DNA from: Diphasiastrum complanatum
Taxonomy: Eukaryota; Streptophyta; Lycopodiopsida; Lycopodiales; Lycopodiaceae
Assembly: GCA_029204225.1 (NCBI GenBank)
Contig: CM055094.1
Location: 72,101,884 to 72,165,883, forward strand
DNA: 64,000 nucleotides
Reading direction: 5' to 3'
Under the pieces are notes generated by a model, which worked only from the letters and a program-made list of their open reading frames with translations, was not told the origin of the DNA and searched no databases. Shown piece after piece: positions 44,414-55,331 of this stretch (positions within the stretch are counted from its first letter, which is position 1; each line of letters opens with the position of its first letter). The position numbers and the translations under genes were made by a program.

Positions 44414-47400
44414 CTATCTTATGTATTTATAGACTTCGTCATCTGAGTTGTCAGAATCATGAGAATCAATTCTCGGGTTTTCAATATTTATAAAACTCGA
44501 AAGTATATGTACATCTTCATCAGATATACTTGTGTTGTCCAAATTTAGATCTTCCATTTCATTCTCAACATATGCATTTTCGAATACATGTTTTTGAGCG
44601 TGGCTTAATTTGAACAACATACCACCAATCTTTGTTTAGTCGATCTGGTTGAAAAAATACCTGCACATTTAGCAATGTCAGGACTAGATATTTGCTATGC
44701 TCACATTTTAATTCACAATAAATAGATGTAATGAAAAAGCAGTGTAGATGATTGATATAACATTGATCACAATTGATAAAAAGAAAAAAATGTGAAATTC
44801 ATGCACACCTATTCACAATGACGAGGCAACACCAATGTGTCTGAAAAGTCCATGCTTTATGTCTTGGTTGAATCGATAGCAAAAAATCCACTACGATCTT
44901 TTTTACAGTTGCATTTGATCCTCTATAGTTGATTTTGAACCATTTCACGTCAAACAACATTTACCCATTTCACCAAAACACACCTCATATATGGCTTGTA
45001 TGGTTCCTACATACTCAAGCTCTACAGAAATTGGACTTTGAACTCGAGCACTACTCCAACTTTCTTGATGGAAGGATGCCATCACACCCGTCATTTCATA
45101 TCAATTGATTCTATGCAATGATGAAGACCATATGCCCACATTGCACTATACTTTCAATACTGTCACATGTTGATTATAATTAAAACAATAATCAATCATC
45201 GTACAAATTAAAATTGTTCACTTCAAAAAAATAGAGTTATAGACAAACCTTCCAATCACATTCTCTTGCAAATTCCCATTCTGTGTCAAATATGAATTGT
45301 CCCTTTGATCTTGCTTGTTGGAGTGTATTAACCATCCAGTCTATAGTGCATTGGTTGGGCAATGGCTCAAGATCATGTGAAGGTGTAGCTTGACCTCTAC
45401 GCCTATTGCGTCGGTGTCGATTTCTAGTCAATACCCTTTTCTTTTTTTCTTCTCCATATAGTTCCAACCATTTATCCATTACTCCTGAATTATATAGCAT
45501 GAAGGTTGAAATTTTTTCTCTCAAACTAGGTGTCATTTTTTTAAGACTACCAATACCTTGAGGTTTTTCACCTTTCACTCATTGCTTTCCTCATCATGCC
45601 ATAGTCGTGGAGCAGATGGATCTATTTGAAACAAAACTTTGGTAGCATAAAATAGAGATTCTTGCACTAACCACCCCTCTGACATGCTTCCCTCTGGCCT
45701 TGCCTTCTGACGCACAAAATCTTTCAAGACTTTCATGAATCTCCCCAAGAAAAACATCCACCTACAGAAAATTTTAACACATCAATGAGAACATTCTGTT
45801 ATTGAAAGTACTAAAATCAAATTCAAGTGTATTATACCTTGAGTGCACATGACCGGCAATACCAACTTCTTGGACCAAGTGCACAAGTAGATGCACCTAT
45901 ATGTCTAGGATAGAAGTTGGAAAATCCCTCTCAAGCATACATACAACCTCCACCATATCTTCTTGCTTTGTTTGCACATCTATCTCACGAATCTCCTTAC
46001 CACACACCCATCTACATCATGTTTGTAGTATAAGTAGATTTTAGTACGTTCATATTATTTTATCAAACTTGTATTAAAAAAAATACACGAAATTTCATAA
46101 GATATCGATGTAAACAAAAAAAATTAAGTACCTGACAACGGATGCTAATTTGTAAATGGCATCACGAAGTTGATCAGTTAGATAAACACGAATGCACATT
46201 GGAAATATGTACTTGACCATCTTCAACCAATCGTGAGATTTTAGACCATGGAGTTTTCCTTCAGTTGTGAATGATGTTTGTAGTGAATGAGCAAAACTCG
46301 TTGGTGTTCTCATCTCGCAAATGACTGACCGTACGTACTTATACTCTTCTTTCGTAAGAATCCAAGGGGCTCTTGGAATATTATAGGTATTTCCATCAGT
46401 ACATAATTTTGGCCAATACTCTTTTTTTGTTTTTGATTCTTGTAGATCATGCCTAGCAAAAATACTGTCTTTGTCACCCACCAAGTGTTTCTATATTGAT
46501 GCACCCACATTTTTGAATATGTGCATAGGGTCAAGCAAGTGATGATCAAAAGGTTATTCCAATATGGTAGACAATGAAAGATGGATAGTCTTTTCATACC
46601 ATTGATTGGCTTAGTCTCGGATGCAATCCAAATTTTGTGCCAATCTGCCACGGACATTCTCTTTGGAGGCATTCTTGTTTCCGATCTTCTTCCAAAGCCT
46701 CTTCTATGAGCATTTCTAAATGGATGATTTTCATCATGCAATACTTGCGATGATTTTCATACACAACTTTGTTTAAATGACGTGAGTGGCGAGCATCAAT
46801 ATTTGGTCCACAAATGAGACATGCGTGATATCCAGAAGTTGTAAAACCTAAAAGAATCAAATCCAATTTGTGTTATAAATAGAATTCTTTTAAAGCATAA
46901 ATATTGCATGCATAAAAAATAAATATACAAACATTACAAATGATTTCATTTTATAGTCACTTGAACAATCGCCCAATCCTGGATAGTCATGCATATTTCA
47001 CATTAACATCGCCCGCAACAAAAATGTTTTGTCTTGAAGTGGACGTGAGATGTCATATGCTTGGACTCCCTTCCATACTAGTTCTAGTTCCTCAATCAAT
47101 GGTGCAAAGTAGATATCCATATTTTTTACTTTATGTTTTCCCGGAATTACAAGTGCTAGCATGAGATGTCCTTTTTTGATGCTTAGCCAAGGTGGAATGT
47201 TATAGTTGACCAACACCACTGGCCAAGTACACCACGTGCTTGACATTTTTCCAAAGGGGTTAACCCTGTCTGTTGCAAGTCCAAATCTTATATTTCTTGT
47301 TTCACTTGCGAAACATGGATATTCTTTGTCAATGTGTTTCCATGCAGGAGAGTCTGAGGGTACTCTCATAATCTCATCCGAAGAACGATGACTAGCATGC

Positions 47401-48297
47401 CAATTCACAAGTTCTGCAAGAGACTTGCAATGAAACAGTCGTTGCAATCGTGGGATTATTGGATAGTGGTCCCTTGTAAGTCATCTCGATATCGAGGAGT
47501 ATCACATACAGGACAAAGAACCCTCGATACTCACCACGATATAAGATGCAATCTTTTGGACAAGCATGATGCAATGTATAGTCCATTCCCATTGCACTCA
47601 ACATTTTGCGTGCCTCACCTCTTGTCTCTAACATAGTGTTTCCTTCTGGGAGTAGTTTACGCAATAACCTTTACATAATGAAATGAATTTTCATAATATA
47701 AAATAAAAGATCATTTTGCCAACTAAAACATTTGACTTGAACAATACATCTATTAAATTCTTAAAAAAAAAATCTCAATCTTATTTACCCAAATAAGAAT
47801 GTAACACTTGTATCACTCCATTTATATTTTGCTTGGAGGTTCAATATAAGCAACAAAGCAGCCAAACAAGATGTCTTTGCTCCAGGATATAATGGTGTGT
47901 TTGATTCTTCTCTCAATTTTTTTTCCTCGACACCAATAAATGATTCGCTATCATGTTCAGTGCGTTCTTCCATATCATGATGCTCATAGACGTTATTTAT
48001 CAAGTTGTTCATGATTTCAACTTCATCTTGAATGCAAAAATCATTTTCGGCACTTGATCTTGGTTCTGAAGAAGAAGAAGAAGAAGATTGAGGGTGATTT
48101 GCTTTGGCACGTTGTTGTTCATCTATTTTCATCATGGCTCTCAATCTCATACGCTCACGACGTGATAGTTGATTTATGTGCGGCCCATCATATGCCAATC
48201 TTGTTTTGGATATGGAGTGACTGTTGTCATCGTCACTAGAGCTAGATGACAATTCATAGTCCTTCAAACATGGGAAACAAATTAACATATTTATCAA
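44414..48297 (-). pseudogene. CACTA (En/Spm) TNP2-type transposase gene with introns
   Basis: This would cut and paste the element. From the N-terminus on the minus strand: an acidic Ser-rich lead-in and TPLYPGAKTSCLAALLLIL (47,785-48,297); an intron with a good GTAAAT donor and in-frame splice; LLPEGNTMLETRGEARKML and ACPKDCILYRGEY (47,392-47,664); WKHIDKEYPCFASETRNIRF and LATDRVNPFGKMSST (46,998-47,447); GFTTSGYHACLICG (46,594-46,866); LLDPMHIFKNVG and KSHDWLKMVKYIFPMCIR (46,095-46,550); VVCMLERDFPTSILD (about 45,850-46,010); RQKARPEGSMSEGWLVQES (45,575-45,757); and a basic segment to 45,237. DUF4216-like and acidic C-terminal pieces reach 44,414. Frameshifts and stops in at least four exons make it a pseudogene. 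Confidence 0.9.
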
Positions 48298-48458
48298 TTA
48301 GCATATAAGATTGTCATTCAAATTAAAACTAAAATTAAGACATGCAAATCAAACACCATATCTTAAATTAAGGCATGCAATATGAAATATAAAGAAAACA
48401 ATTGATTCACATTCAATATAACTTGCTCTCACTAAATAGATAAAATGTATTTTGATAT

Positions 48459-48818
48459 TCACAAGGTACATGCTTGAGTTTGGCTCAAAGCCTTTTGTAC
48501 ACATCTTGGAAGAGGGCGATTGAAGTTATATTTGATGAATAGCTCTTCACCACATTTAATGGGCCTTATCGCACATACCATTACGTATGTACTTTTTGAG
48601 TTCCTAGAAAAATATTCTTCCTTTCCATTGGTACGTTCCTTGAAATCACAATTAGTTAATGAAGGGTGCCCAACGGAACTATTTATATATGCAACAATAT
48701 TGCCATATTTTTCTGGACGCCCATCAATGTACATACGATGTGATTTCGAAACATTCTCTCCTTGCACACATCGCTCTTCCAAAGAACAACCATTGGCATT
48801 CAAGCCATAAACCTGCAT
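48459..48818 (-). pseudogene. SET-domain-like exon beside the CACTA transposase
   Basis: The minus-strand frame of 119 codons has the end of a SET-type methyltransferase domain: GNIVAYINSSVGHPSLTNC, then VMVCAIRPIKCGEELFIKYNF. In SET proteins these correspond to the NHS/C-containing pseudoknot motif and the GEEL..Y motif. The first is altered (INSS in place of INHS). A good acceptor (GAATGCAG) lies just before the frame, so it looks like an exon. It is on the transposase strand, about 160 bases upstream of the first transposase exon. It may be a captured host exon or part of the element. The N-terminal part of the domain is missing. Confidence 0.6.
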
Positions 48819-48859
48819 TCTCCATTAGTGACGACATAGAGCATGCCAATCACCCCAAT

Positions 48860-49660
48860 TGTATTAAGGTATCAACCTTAGGCTTCTTCTTGAATAAGAC
48901 TTCATATGGTGATCTTCCTGCAAGAGTATTGTGAGGTAGTCTATTGCACAAATAATTTGCACAATTTATTGCTTCTCCCCAAAATTCAATAGGCAAAGAA
49001 GCTTCAATTCGAATTGCTTTAACACATTCACATAAGATCTATTTTTCCTTTTGGCAACCCCATTTTGAGATGGGGAATAAGCACAAGAAAATTCTCTTTT
49101 GATCCCTTCAAGCTCACAATAATCATGGAATTTATTGGAGATGTATTCACCTCATCCATCACATCTCAAAGCTTTAACTTTAAAAGAAAATTGTTTCTCG
49201 ACATAAGCTTTGAAAACTAGGAAGTAATCAAATGCCATAGTTTTTGAAGAAGGTATATTTTGTGAAATCATCAATGAAGGTAACAAAACATGTAGCACCA
49301 CCAATACTTTTTGAGGAAGAAAAATGAACATCCGAGTGTATTAATTGCAATGGATGAGTAGTCTTGATGGAAGACTTTTGATATGGCTTTCTATGTGATT
49401 TTGCAATGGCACAAGCCTCACATGGCTTGATATCTTTGGAAAGTGATCTTGGTAGTCCAATAGCCTTATGATCCTTGATCATAGAAAGCGTATATTTGAA
49501 ATTGGGATGTCCCAATCTCCTATGCCATAACTCCTTAGAAATAAAAGCAATTTCACAGAAAATTGCATTTTCATGAGGATTTAACTTGAAGATGCCACCA
49601 TATGTAGATCCATGAGCTAGGACCTCATCACCTTTGTTAGATATGCTTACCAAAGCTCTT
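48860..49660 (-). pseudogene. copia integrase fragment
   Basis: The minus strand reads ELWHRRLGHPNFKYTLSM, CEACAIAKSHRKPYQK, SDVHFSSSKSIGGATCFVTF (with the first Asp), then in shifted frames HDYCELEGIKREFSC, SPSQNGVAKRKNRS and SPYEVLFKKKPKV. It stops at about 48,872, where unrelated sequence leading to the SET-like exon begins, so this may be a CACTA insertion border. At its other end it meets a gypsy LTR at 49,673. Confidence 0.88.
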
Positions 49661-49672
49661 CCAAAGGAGCAG

Positions 49673-49931
49673 TGTTAGATTAGTTAGGCGAGAGTAGTTG
49701 TTGGAGGGTTTGCGGATCCCAAGGCAACCCTAACCCTAGTTAATTAGTGAGAGGGATTTGGCACCCTGCATGTGAGGCCAGGGTCCTCCTCTCTACTATA
49801 AAAAGAGACCAACTCGAGTTGCTCCTGATGTTCATTTCCTCATTTCAATAAAGCAGATTTGTTCTCTTTAGAAACGGATTGATGAATGTCCTTACTATTC
49901 CTCGCTTTTCCTCCATTTCTCATGCTTTCTT
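49673..49931 (+). repeat. putative 5' LTR of a gypsy element
   Basis: The block starts TGTTAGATTAG and ends before TGGTATAGGAGG, a weak match to the Met primer site. It holds CTACTATAAAAAGAG (TATA-like, 49,793-49,807) and AATAAAGCAG (poly-A-like), the parts of a short LTR. The gag frame starts shortly after. No second LTR was found in the window. Confidence 0.55.
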
Positions 49932-49939
49932 TGGTATAG

Positions 49940-51267
49940 GAGGTCAATCCAATTATTGCTAGAAGAGCACCCCGATTGGATCTACCCAAATATAATGGAT
50001 TAATAGATCCAGTTAGATTTCTTTAGATCTATGCTGAATCTAGTGAGGTCTATGGTGAGATTTATCCTCAAGATAAACTTAAGCTATTTCCTATGGCCTT
50101 AACAGGCGCAGCACAAGATTGGTACTACAACCAAGATGAAACTGAGCATATAGATTGGGAGGTTGTTAAACAAGCCCTTATCACACAGTTCAAACCGCGA
50201 AAGTTTATGGAAGACCATTTCCTACTTTTAAGTAACATTAAAATGGGAAAGAGGAAAATGGTTGGAGATTACATCGAAAGGGTGAAACGTCTTAGATCTG
50301 AATGTGAGCCTGAGCTGATTAATGAAAATGCCATGATTATGTCGTTTTTGCCAGGTCTACCTAAACGGATCAGACATGAGCTGAAACGCCATAATGAGTA
50401 CGCACTTTTGCAAAATGCGATGGACGATACAATTTGGGAGGAGGATGAAGATTCAGATGATGAGCCGAATGTTAGTATGTTGTCTTATACAGCAGGGCAG
50501 ACTACTACGACATCCACCACTATTGCATAAACGAATGCCAATGCTACTGCAAAAATGATGCTCAATGAGTTCGCAAAACTTGGGAAGACCTAGCAGAAAC
50601 AGATGGAAAAGTTGCAGTTGCAATTTGATGAGAAGATCAAAGCATCGAAAAATTCCACAAAGAAGCGAACAAGGAACCTGAGAAGTTTGCAAAGACTTTT
50701 CCTACCAGGGAAAATGTCTGGTGTTCTATTTGTATAGGAAATCACACGGTTAACGAGTGTCCTCAATTGAAAAAACTAATGGAAATCAGTGTTTGCCATT
50801 TGTGTAATTCACCTGACCATGAGACTGCCTTTTGCAACTTCAACCCTCGGATACTTCAGCAATGGTATGCCTAGATGGGATATCGAAATCCACAGTATGG
50901 AGGCAATCTAGCAACAAGACTGCGACAATCTACTCTTGGATACCCGGAACGTCTAGCCTTGTCTGCCCCACCAAAACACTCCGCTCCTCCTGCCAATTTG
51001 ATGGAAGTAGACCCTTACGGAAGTGCTGAGCAATGGAGCTATGGTAATGATCAGGAAGATGGATCTTCAGAACAGTATGTCATTTATGCTGCCGCTCAAC
51101 AACAGGCTTCGAGAAATTGGGCCAGAGCACCACTTGGATGCTTTGCATGTGGAGAAAATCACAGAGTTGCAAAATGTCCAAATAAAGAAAAATTTGTACC
51201 ATTCTGTCGTGACTGTGGATATGGGCATTGCTATAAAGGCTGTCTAGCAAGACCGAAGCACTTGTAA
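49940..51267 (+). pseudogene. gypsy gag with four compact zinc knuckles
   Basis: The capsid part reads PKYNGLIDPVRFL, MALTGAAQDWYYNQDE and QALITQFKPRKFMEDHF (Retrotrans_gag family). After a stop at 50,528 and frame changes come four knuckles in two pairs: CSICIGNHTVNEC (50,722-50,760), CHLCNSPDHETAFC (50,794-50,835), CFACGENHRVAKC (51,139-51,177) and CRDCGYGHCYKGC (51,205-51,243). Three have CX2CX3HX4C spacing in place of the normal CX2CX4HX4C. A poly-acidic segment (EEDEDSDDEP) separates capsid from nucleocapsid. Stops at 50,017, 50,528 and 50,872 interrupt the frame. Confidence 0.85.
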
Positions 51268-51269
51268 AT

Positions 51270-52765
51270 TTGATAACAATCAAGCAAGGATTGGTAGCTC
51301 AGAATAAATCAAGTGGACCCTTGATGGTGGTCACCAGAGCACAAAAGCAAAAAGAAACAGTAGTGGATTCAGTACATGCTGATTCTATACCATTGAACGA
51401 TACACCAACAGCATTGGGAGTCTATCCAAATCTTAATGCAGAAAAACGAAGATATCAGGATATGAGATAGTGGATTAAACACCTGCAAGAAGAAGAGGAA
51501 CTTGAAGCTGCTAAAGTAACAGCTGAAGTTCGGTCTTCACCATTCCAGCCTCCAAGAAATTTACGTACGGATATGAATGATCAATTACATCATCACAAAG
51601 AACCCTTCAAGATGACTGAAGCACCGCATACAAAATTACTCATGAATATTTTGTCTAGCAAGATCAATATTTCATTGGGAGAGTTCCTAAAGTTGGTGTC
51701 AAAAGCAAAAGAAGTCTTAGCGCAAAAGTTAGCTCAAGAAGAATCAGAAGACCATCAGTAGCCGCTTTTTTGTGCTGGATTTGAAAAATCTAATGATGTA
51801 CTCCATGTTGGAGCCGCATGGGAAAGTGAACAAAAGAATATCACTCTGTCGATACAACATAGACAATTTTCTAAAGAAGCAGCCGTGATAGATGGCAGTT
51901 CAGGAGTTAACCTGATTTCTACAAATCTATGTACAAAATGGGGCCTTACAAAGATTAAGCCTACTACTTTTGCTATTAAGCTAGCTGATCAAATGATAGT
52001 TTGTCCACGAGGAATGGTAGAAGATATACCTGTCAGGATTGCATGAGTACAGTTCGTCATTAGTTTTGTCGTGATGGACCTACCAGAAGCACCAAATGTC
52101 TATCGAGTTCTCTTAGGACGTCCATGGTTACGAGTTGCGCAAGTAATTCATAATTGGGGTACCGGAAAAATCACCTTTGAATATCGTGAACGTGCAGTTA
52201 AAGTTGATCCTACGACTTGGACTATCAAGCCAGTGGTTCAAAAAGCGGATGACGATTTATCAACAACGGATCACACTTGTGATCGACTAGAGAAAAAAAT
52301 GGGAGCTCACTACAATTCTCAAACGGATACTGTCAATTGGAACGAAGCTCTTGCAACAATTGATTGTACAGCAGGATATATGTGTCAACAAGATATTCAA
52401 TCAGAGATGAGCGAGATTTCTTTGTCAGATCGAACTTTGGATACGCCAATCACGTTTCCACTAAATGTGCTGAATGTAACCTGGATATCAACGGAACTAT
52501 ACCAGATCCAATTGAGGATGATCTCATACCAATGAGCCATGTCTTAACTTATGATGACAATGCAGAACTTACGAATGAACAGATTCTACATCATATGGAT
52601 CCGACCAGATTTGGAGTGCGTATTGTTCATGATGAACCAACAATAAAATCGCCCAAAGCAGTTATATTGAAGGGAGAAAGGATCACAGGTTCGATGATGA
52701 AGAAACAGACGCACCTTTTGGAGCACTCACTAACTCAAAATCGCTCTTCCTTGGTACGATTTCTG
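51270..52765 (+). pseudogene. gypsy protease and linker
   Basis: The retropepsin reads VIDGSSGVNLIS near 51,885-51,920, with Asp-Gly-Ser in place of Asp-Ser/Thr-Gly, and ends with YRVLLGRPWLRVAQVIHNWG (52,098-52,160), a signature of plant gypsy protease. The following 600 bases are an acidic linker and hold no polymerase motif. The gag-protease half stops near 52,790, and no reverse transcriptase follows on this strand. A matching pol half in reverse lies at 56,640-59,283. Confidence 0.8.
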
Positions 52766-52942
52766 TGACAATGAGCTGTAAATCTTAAGATTATTGTAGC
52801 TGCTAATTGGTATGCGTGTTGGCCCTATGGGCCTCCCGAATGTCTTCTGGACTATGGACTGATACAACCTCATTAAAAAACAAGCTCTCGAGGATGCTCG
52901 AAAATGATTTATTCTTGACGATCATGAGCGCCATATTGCTTG

Positions 52943-53273
52943 ACATGTGGTACAAAGGAAGTTACTGCCACAATCCTTAATGAATTTAAGAGTACATTAA
53001 AGAAGGGTTATGTCAATAAAACAATTAGTACTGGAATTAATTAATCTCTTACGAAAATGGTAGAATGCATGTCCTCTTTTCCGGTGGTGTGAGGGGAGCT
53101 ACTTATTAGCTATGAGTCTTAGGAAAGATTAAAAGAAAACACTCTATGCTAAGGATGCACTTTGCTTGATGTTGATTTTTTTCGGGTGAGTTGAGCGACA
53201 ATTGCGAATACGATTCTATGTCTAGGTTAGAATTCTATCTATTTACAATCTTCTGTATTAACGACGACTACTA
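52943..53273 (+). repeat. family X LTR-like block
   Basis: This matches 5806-5968 and 61,724-62,068. It ends at GACGACTACTA, followed by TGGCAACGAGGGGG, which could be a primer-binding site, so its right edge may be a true LTR end. The left edge at 52,943 is a breakpoint against gypsy linker sequence. Confidence 0.5.
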
Positions 53274-53503
53274 TGGCAACGAGGGGGAAGCTACCTAAAT
53301 TCATATGTCGTTCCAAAATTAATATCAATCTGATTCAAACCCATGTGGGTGAATTGAGGCTGGAACATTTGATGCATTTTTGCCCTAATAGGGTAGTTGA
53401 GGATGCAGCTGCAGAATTTGTTGTCAATTTTGGAGTTGTTGTGAATGGAAAATTTTCTACAAAGGTTCAAAATGTTAATATAGAAATACGGAAGTTCATG
53501 TAG
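53273..53503 (+). pseudogene. family X leader ORF, copy 1
   Basis: The 76-codon frame begins MATRGKLPKF and has LRLEHLMHFCPNRVVEDAAA and VVNFGVVVNGKFSTKVQNVN. It follows the LTR-like block at the place where gag should start. The second copy is at 61,383-61,724 on the minus strand and has a frameshift in its first codons. No known family is recognised; it may be the gag N-terminus of family X. Confidence 0.45.
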
Positions 53504-53624
53504 GTCCAAATGATCTTTCCAATGCAATGTATTCTCATTCTTATGTGCTTCCACATTTCCTTAGCATGTCTTGTTTTACTTGTTAGTGTTGTTATTTGTG
53601 AAGATCAATAAGGTAAGAAGCGGG

Positions 53625-53942
53625 AACCCATCTTCGACTCTTCTCATTGGATCGAACTCTGCCACTTGTACCACAATGACACATGAGAGTTCTCCATAAA
53701 AGAATCTCGATATGTTTAGTGCCGATGATAGAGCAACAAATGGCTCATAGCTTATTACTTGCTACATTCCATTTTTTTCTAGTTACATGGTACTTGATAG
53801 GTTGCATTCTTTCCCTTGTTTGAGTGATTCTTGTTTGCCATATTGTTGTGTGAAAAGTGAGGACTATTTTAGCCTCACTCTTCAACAACTCAATCACAAT
53901 TTGTAGAATATTTGGATGCCTTACTTTTGTTATCACCATCAT
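53625..53942 (-). pseudogene. conserved ORF of unknown function, copy 2 of 3
   Basis: The minus-strand frame matches 37,164-37,569 closely (MMVITKVRHPNILQIVIELL) and differs at positions such as the Trp-Gln-Thr-Arg stretch. The second half, in another frame, has FDPMRRVEDGFP-like sequence. Confidence 0.5.
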
Positions 53943-54289
53943 TCTAGTAAGAGCAAAATCATTTGTATGTTGTCATGAGCACTCCAATAACCATGGTAGT
54001 TGGAGAAATTTTTGAAGATGTTTACCATTGACACAACATGTAAAAATGGTAAGATGTAAATTTGTAGCAAATCAGGGTATGCACATTTCCATACCTAAAA
54101 ACCATCATCCGAATCACAATATTCGGATTTTAAAGCCTACTTATGAAGTAGGCATACATTTAGCTTTCCAAAATACACAACAAGAAACCGACAAAAAATA
54201 AGTTCGTCGAGTGCAATATCTCCAAATCCCATCCACAACCCAAATAGAATCATTTTGGCGTTGGGTCTTTGGAAGTCCAACCACAAAAT

Positions 54290-54970
54290 CCATAGAAATA
54301 CTTTCCCATCATTTTTGAGGGATATCTAGGGGAAGTAACAGCCATCTAGTCTTTAAGCATTCAGCTTTGGCTAACTAACAAGGTCTACATTTAACCACAT
54401 AAGACTCGACAAATGGCTTGAGTTTTGGCCAATAAAACTCTCTTTTGACCAAGTCCAAAGTCCTATGTATACCCGGATGACATGCATAGGGAATGTCATG
54501 ACACTCATAAAGAATTCTCTTCTTTAACTCATCATCTACTGGTACACACATTTTTTCATTCCGAAATAGTAAATCACCTCGGATAAAGAATTGTTCTACT
54601 ATCTGCTATGAGTAGACCCCTATGAGTAGATCCTTATTCCACTCTCATTTTTTCCTATCTCCACTATCTTCCAGATGGGACCAAAATGAGAATCCGATTC
54701 ACACCTCCCTCTCAATCAAAGATATAGATCAATGAAAATTTGGGTGTACGAAACTTCATTTAGTTCACCAATCCAACTAAGCGCATCCAAAACTTGGTTA
54801 GAGCTGCCCTTGACATATCGGATCTCATGATCAATTTCCTGCATAAGCTCAGCCCAACGAGCTTTATGACCCCTTAGATCGTTCTGATTACAAAAGTACT
54901 TTAGAGGCTAGCGACCTGTATACACTATAAACTGACTACCGTAAATGTAATTTGGCCGATTTTTAGAGCA
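54290..54970 (-). pseudogene. reversed gypsy RNase H end and integrase zinc site, copy 2 of 3
   Basis: On the minus strand it reads RWAELMQEIDHEIRYVKGSS-like RNase H end, then LLFRNEKMCVPVDDELKKRI and HPGIHRTLDLVKREF. It is cut after the start of the integrase core. It keeps the 300 bases that copy 1 has lost near 38,437. Confidence 0.75.
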
Positions 54971-55331
54971 TTGAAAAAGCCTAAGTGGTGGCTACAAGAT
55001 TGCATATCAAGTTGCATGTAGATTTTGAAATAATGAATTTTTTGTGATTTTGTCAAAACCCTAATTTTGATTGGATCTCTAGATTGTGAGATTACCGAAC
55101 CTGATTCGAGTGTGTTTCAATCCTAGGAAGTGGCAAGACTCATTAGATTGAGGATAGGTCATAGGTTGGTCTAAATTTCTTTATTCTATGTGTTGAAGCG
55201 AATTGAGTAGTTTCACATCTTTGCGATTTCCTTTTGAACACATTTGTTGTTGTTCAAAGGAGTGCTTTGTGCATTGAAACAGGTTGAAAGAGAGGATCAG
55301 GTCATTGCTACATGGCTACATCAAGTGTGTT

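Larger units (their letters stand above)
52943..55331 (+). repeat. left arm of a large inverted repeat
   Basis: The arm matches 59,663-62,068 in reverse complement along about 2.4 kb. Shared landmarks in order are the family X LTR-like block, the leader ORF, the conserved unknown ORF, the reversed gypsy RNase H/integrase piece, and the leader ending in the copia gag start ATGGCTACATCAAGTG at 55,316-55,331. Flanking sequence differs at both ends. The arms are separated by a 4.3 kb spacer. Confidence 0.85.

Noticed and set aside
48297-48818. A spliced SET-transposase fusion protein
   Set aside because: The donors visible at the end of the SET-like frame give a stop or a shifted frame when joined to the first transposase exon. 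Kept only as a lead, not as a gene model.
43650-48880. Exact CACTA ends with TAGTG and target duplication
   Set aside because: Strings such as CACTA on the minus strand near 48,830 exist, but I could not pair them with a matching end and a 3-base duplication, so no borders are given.
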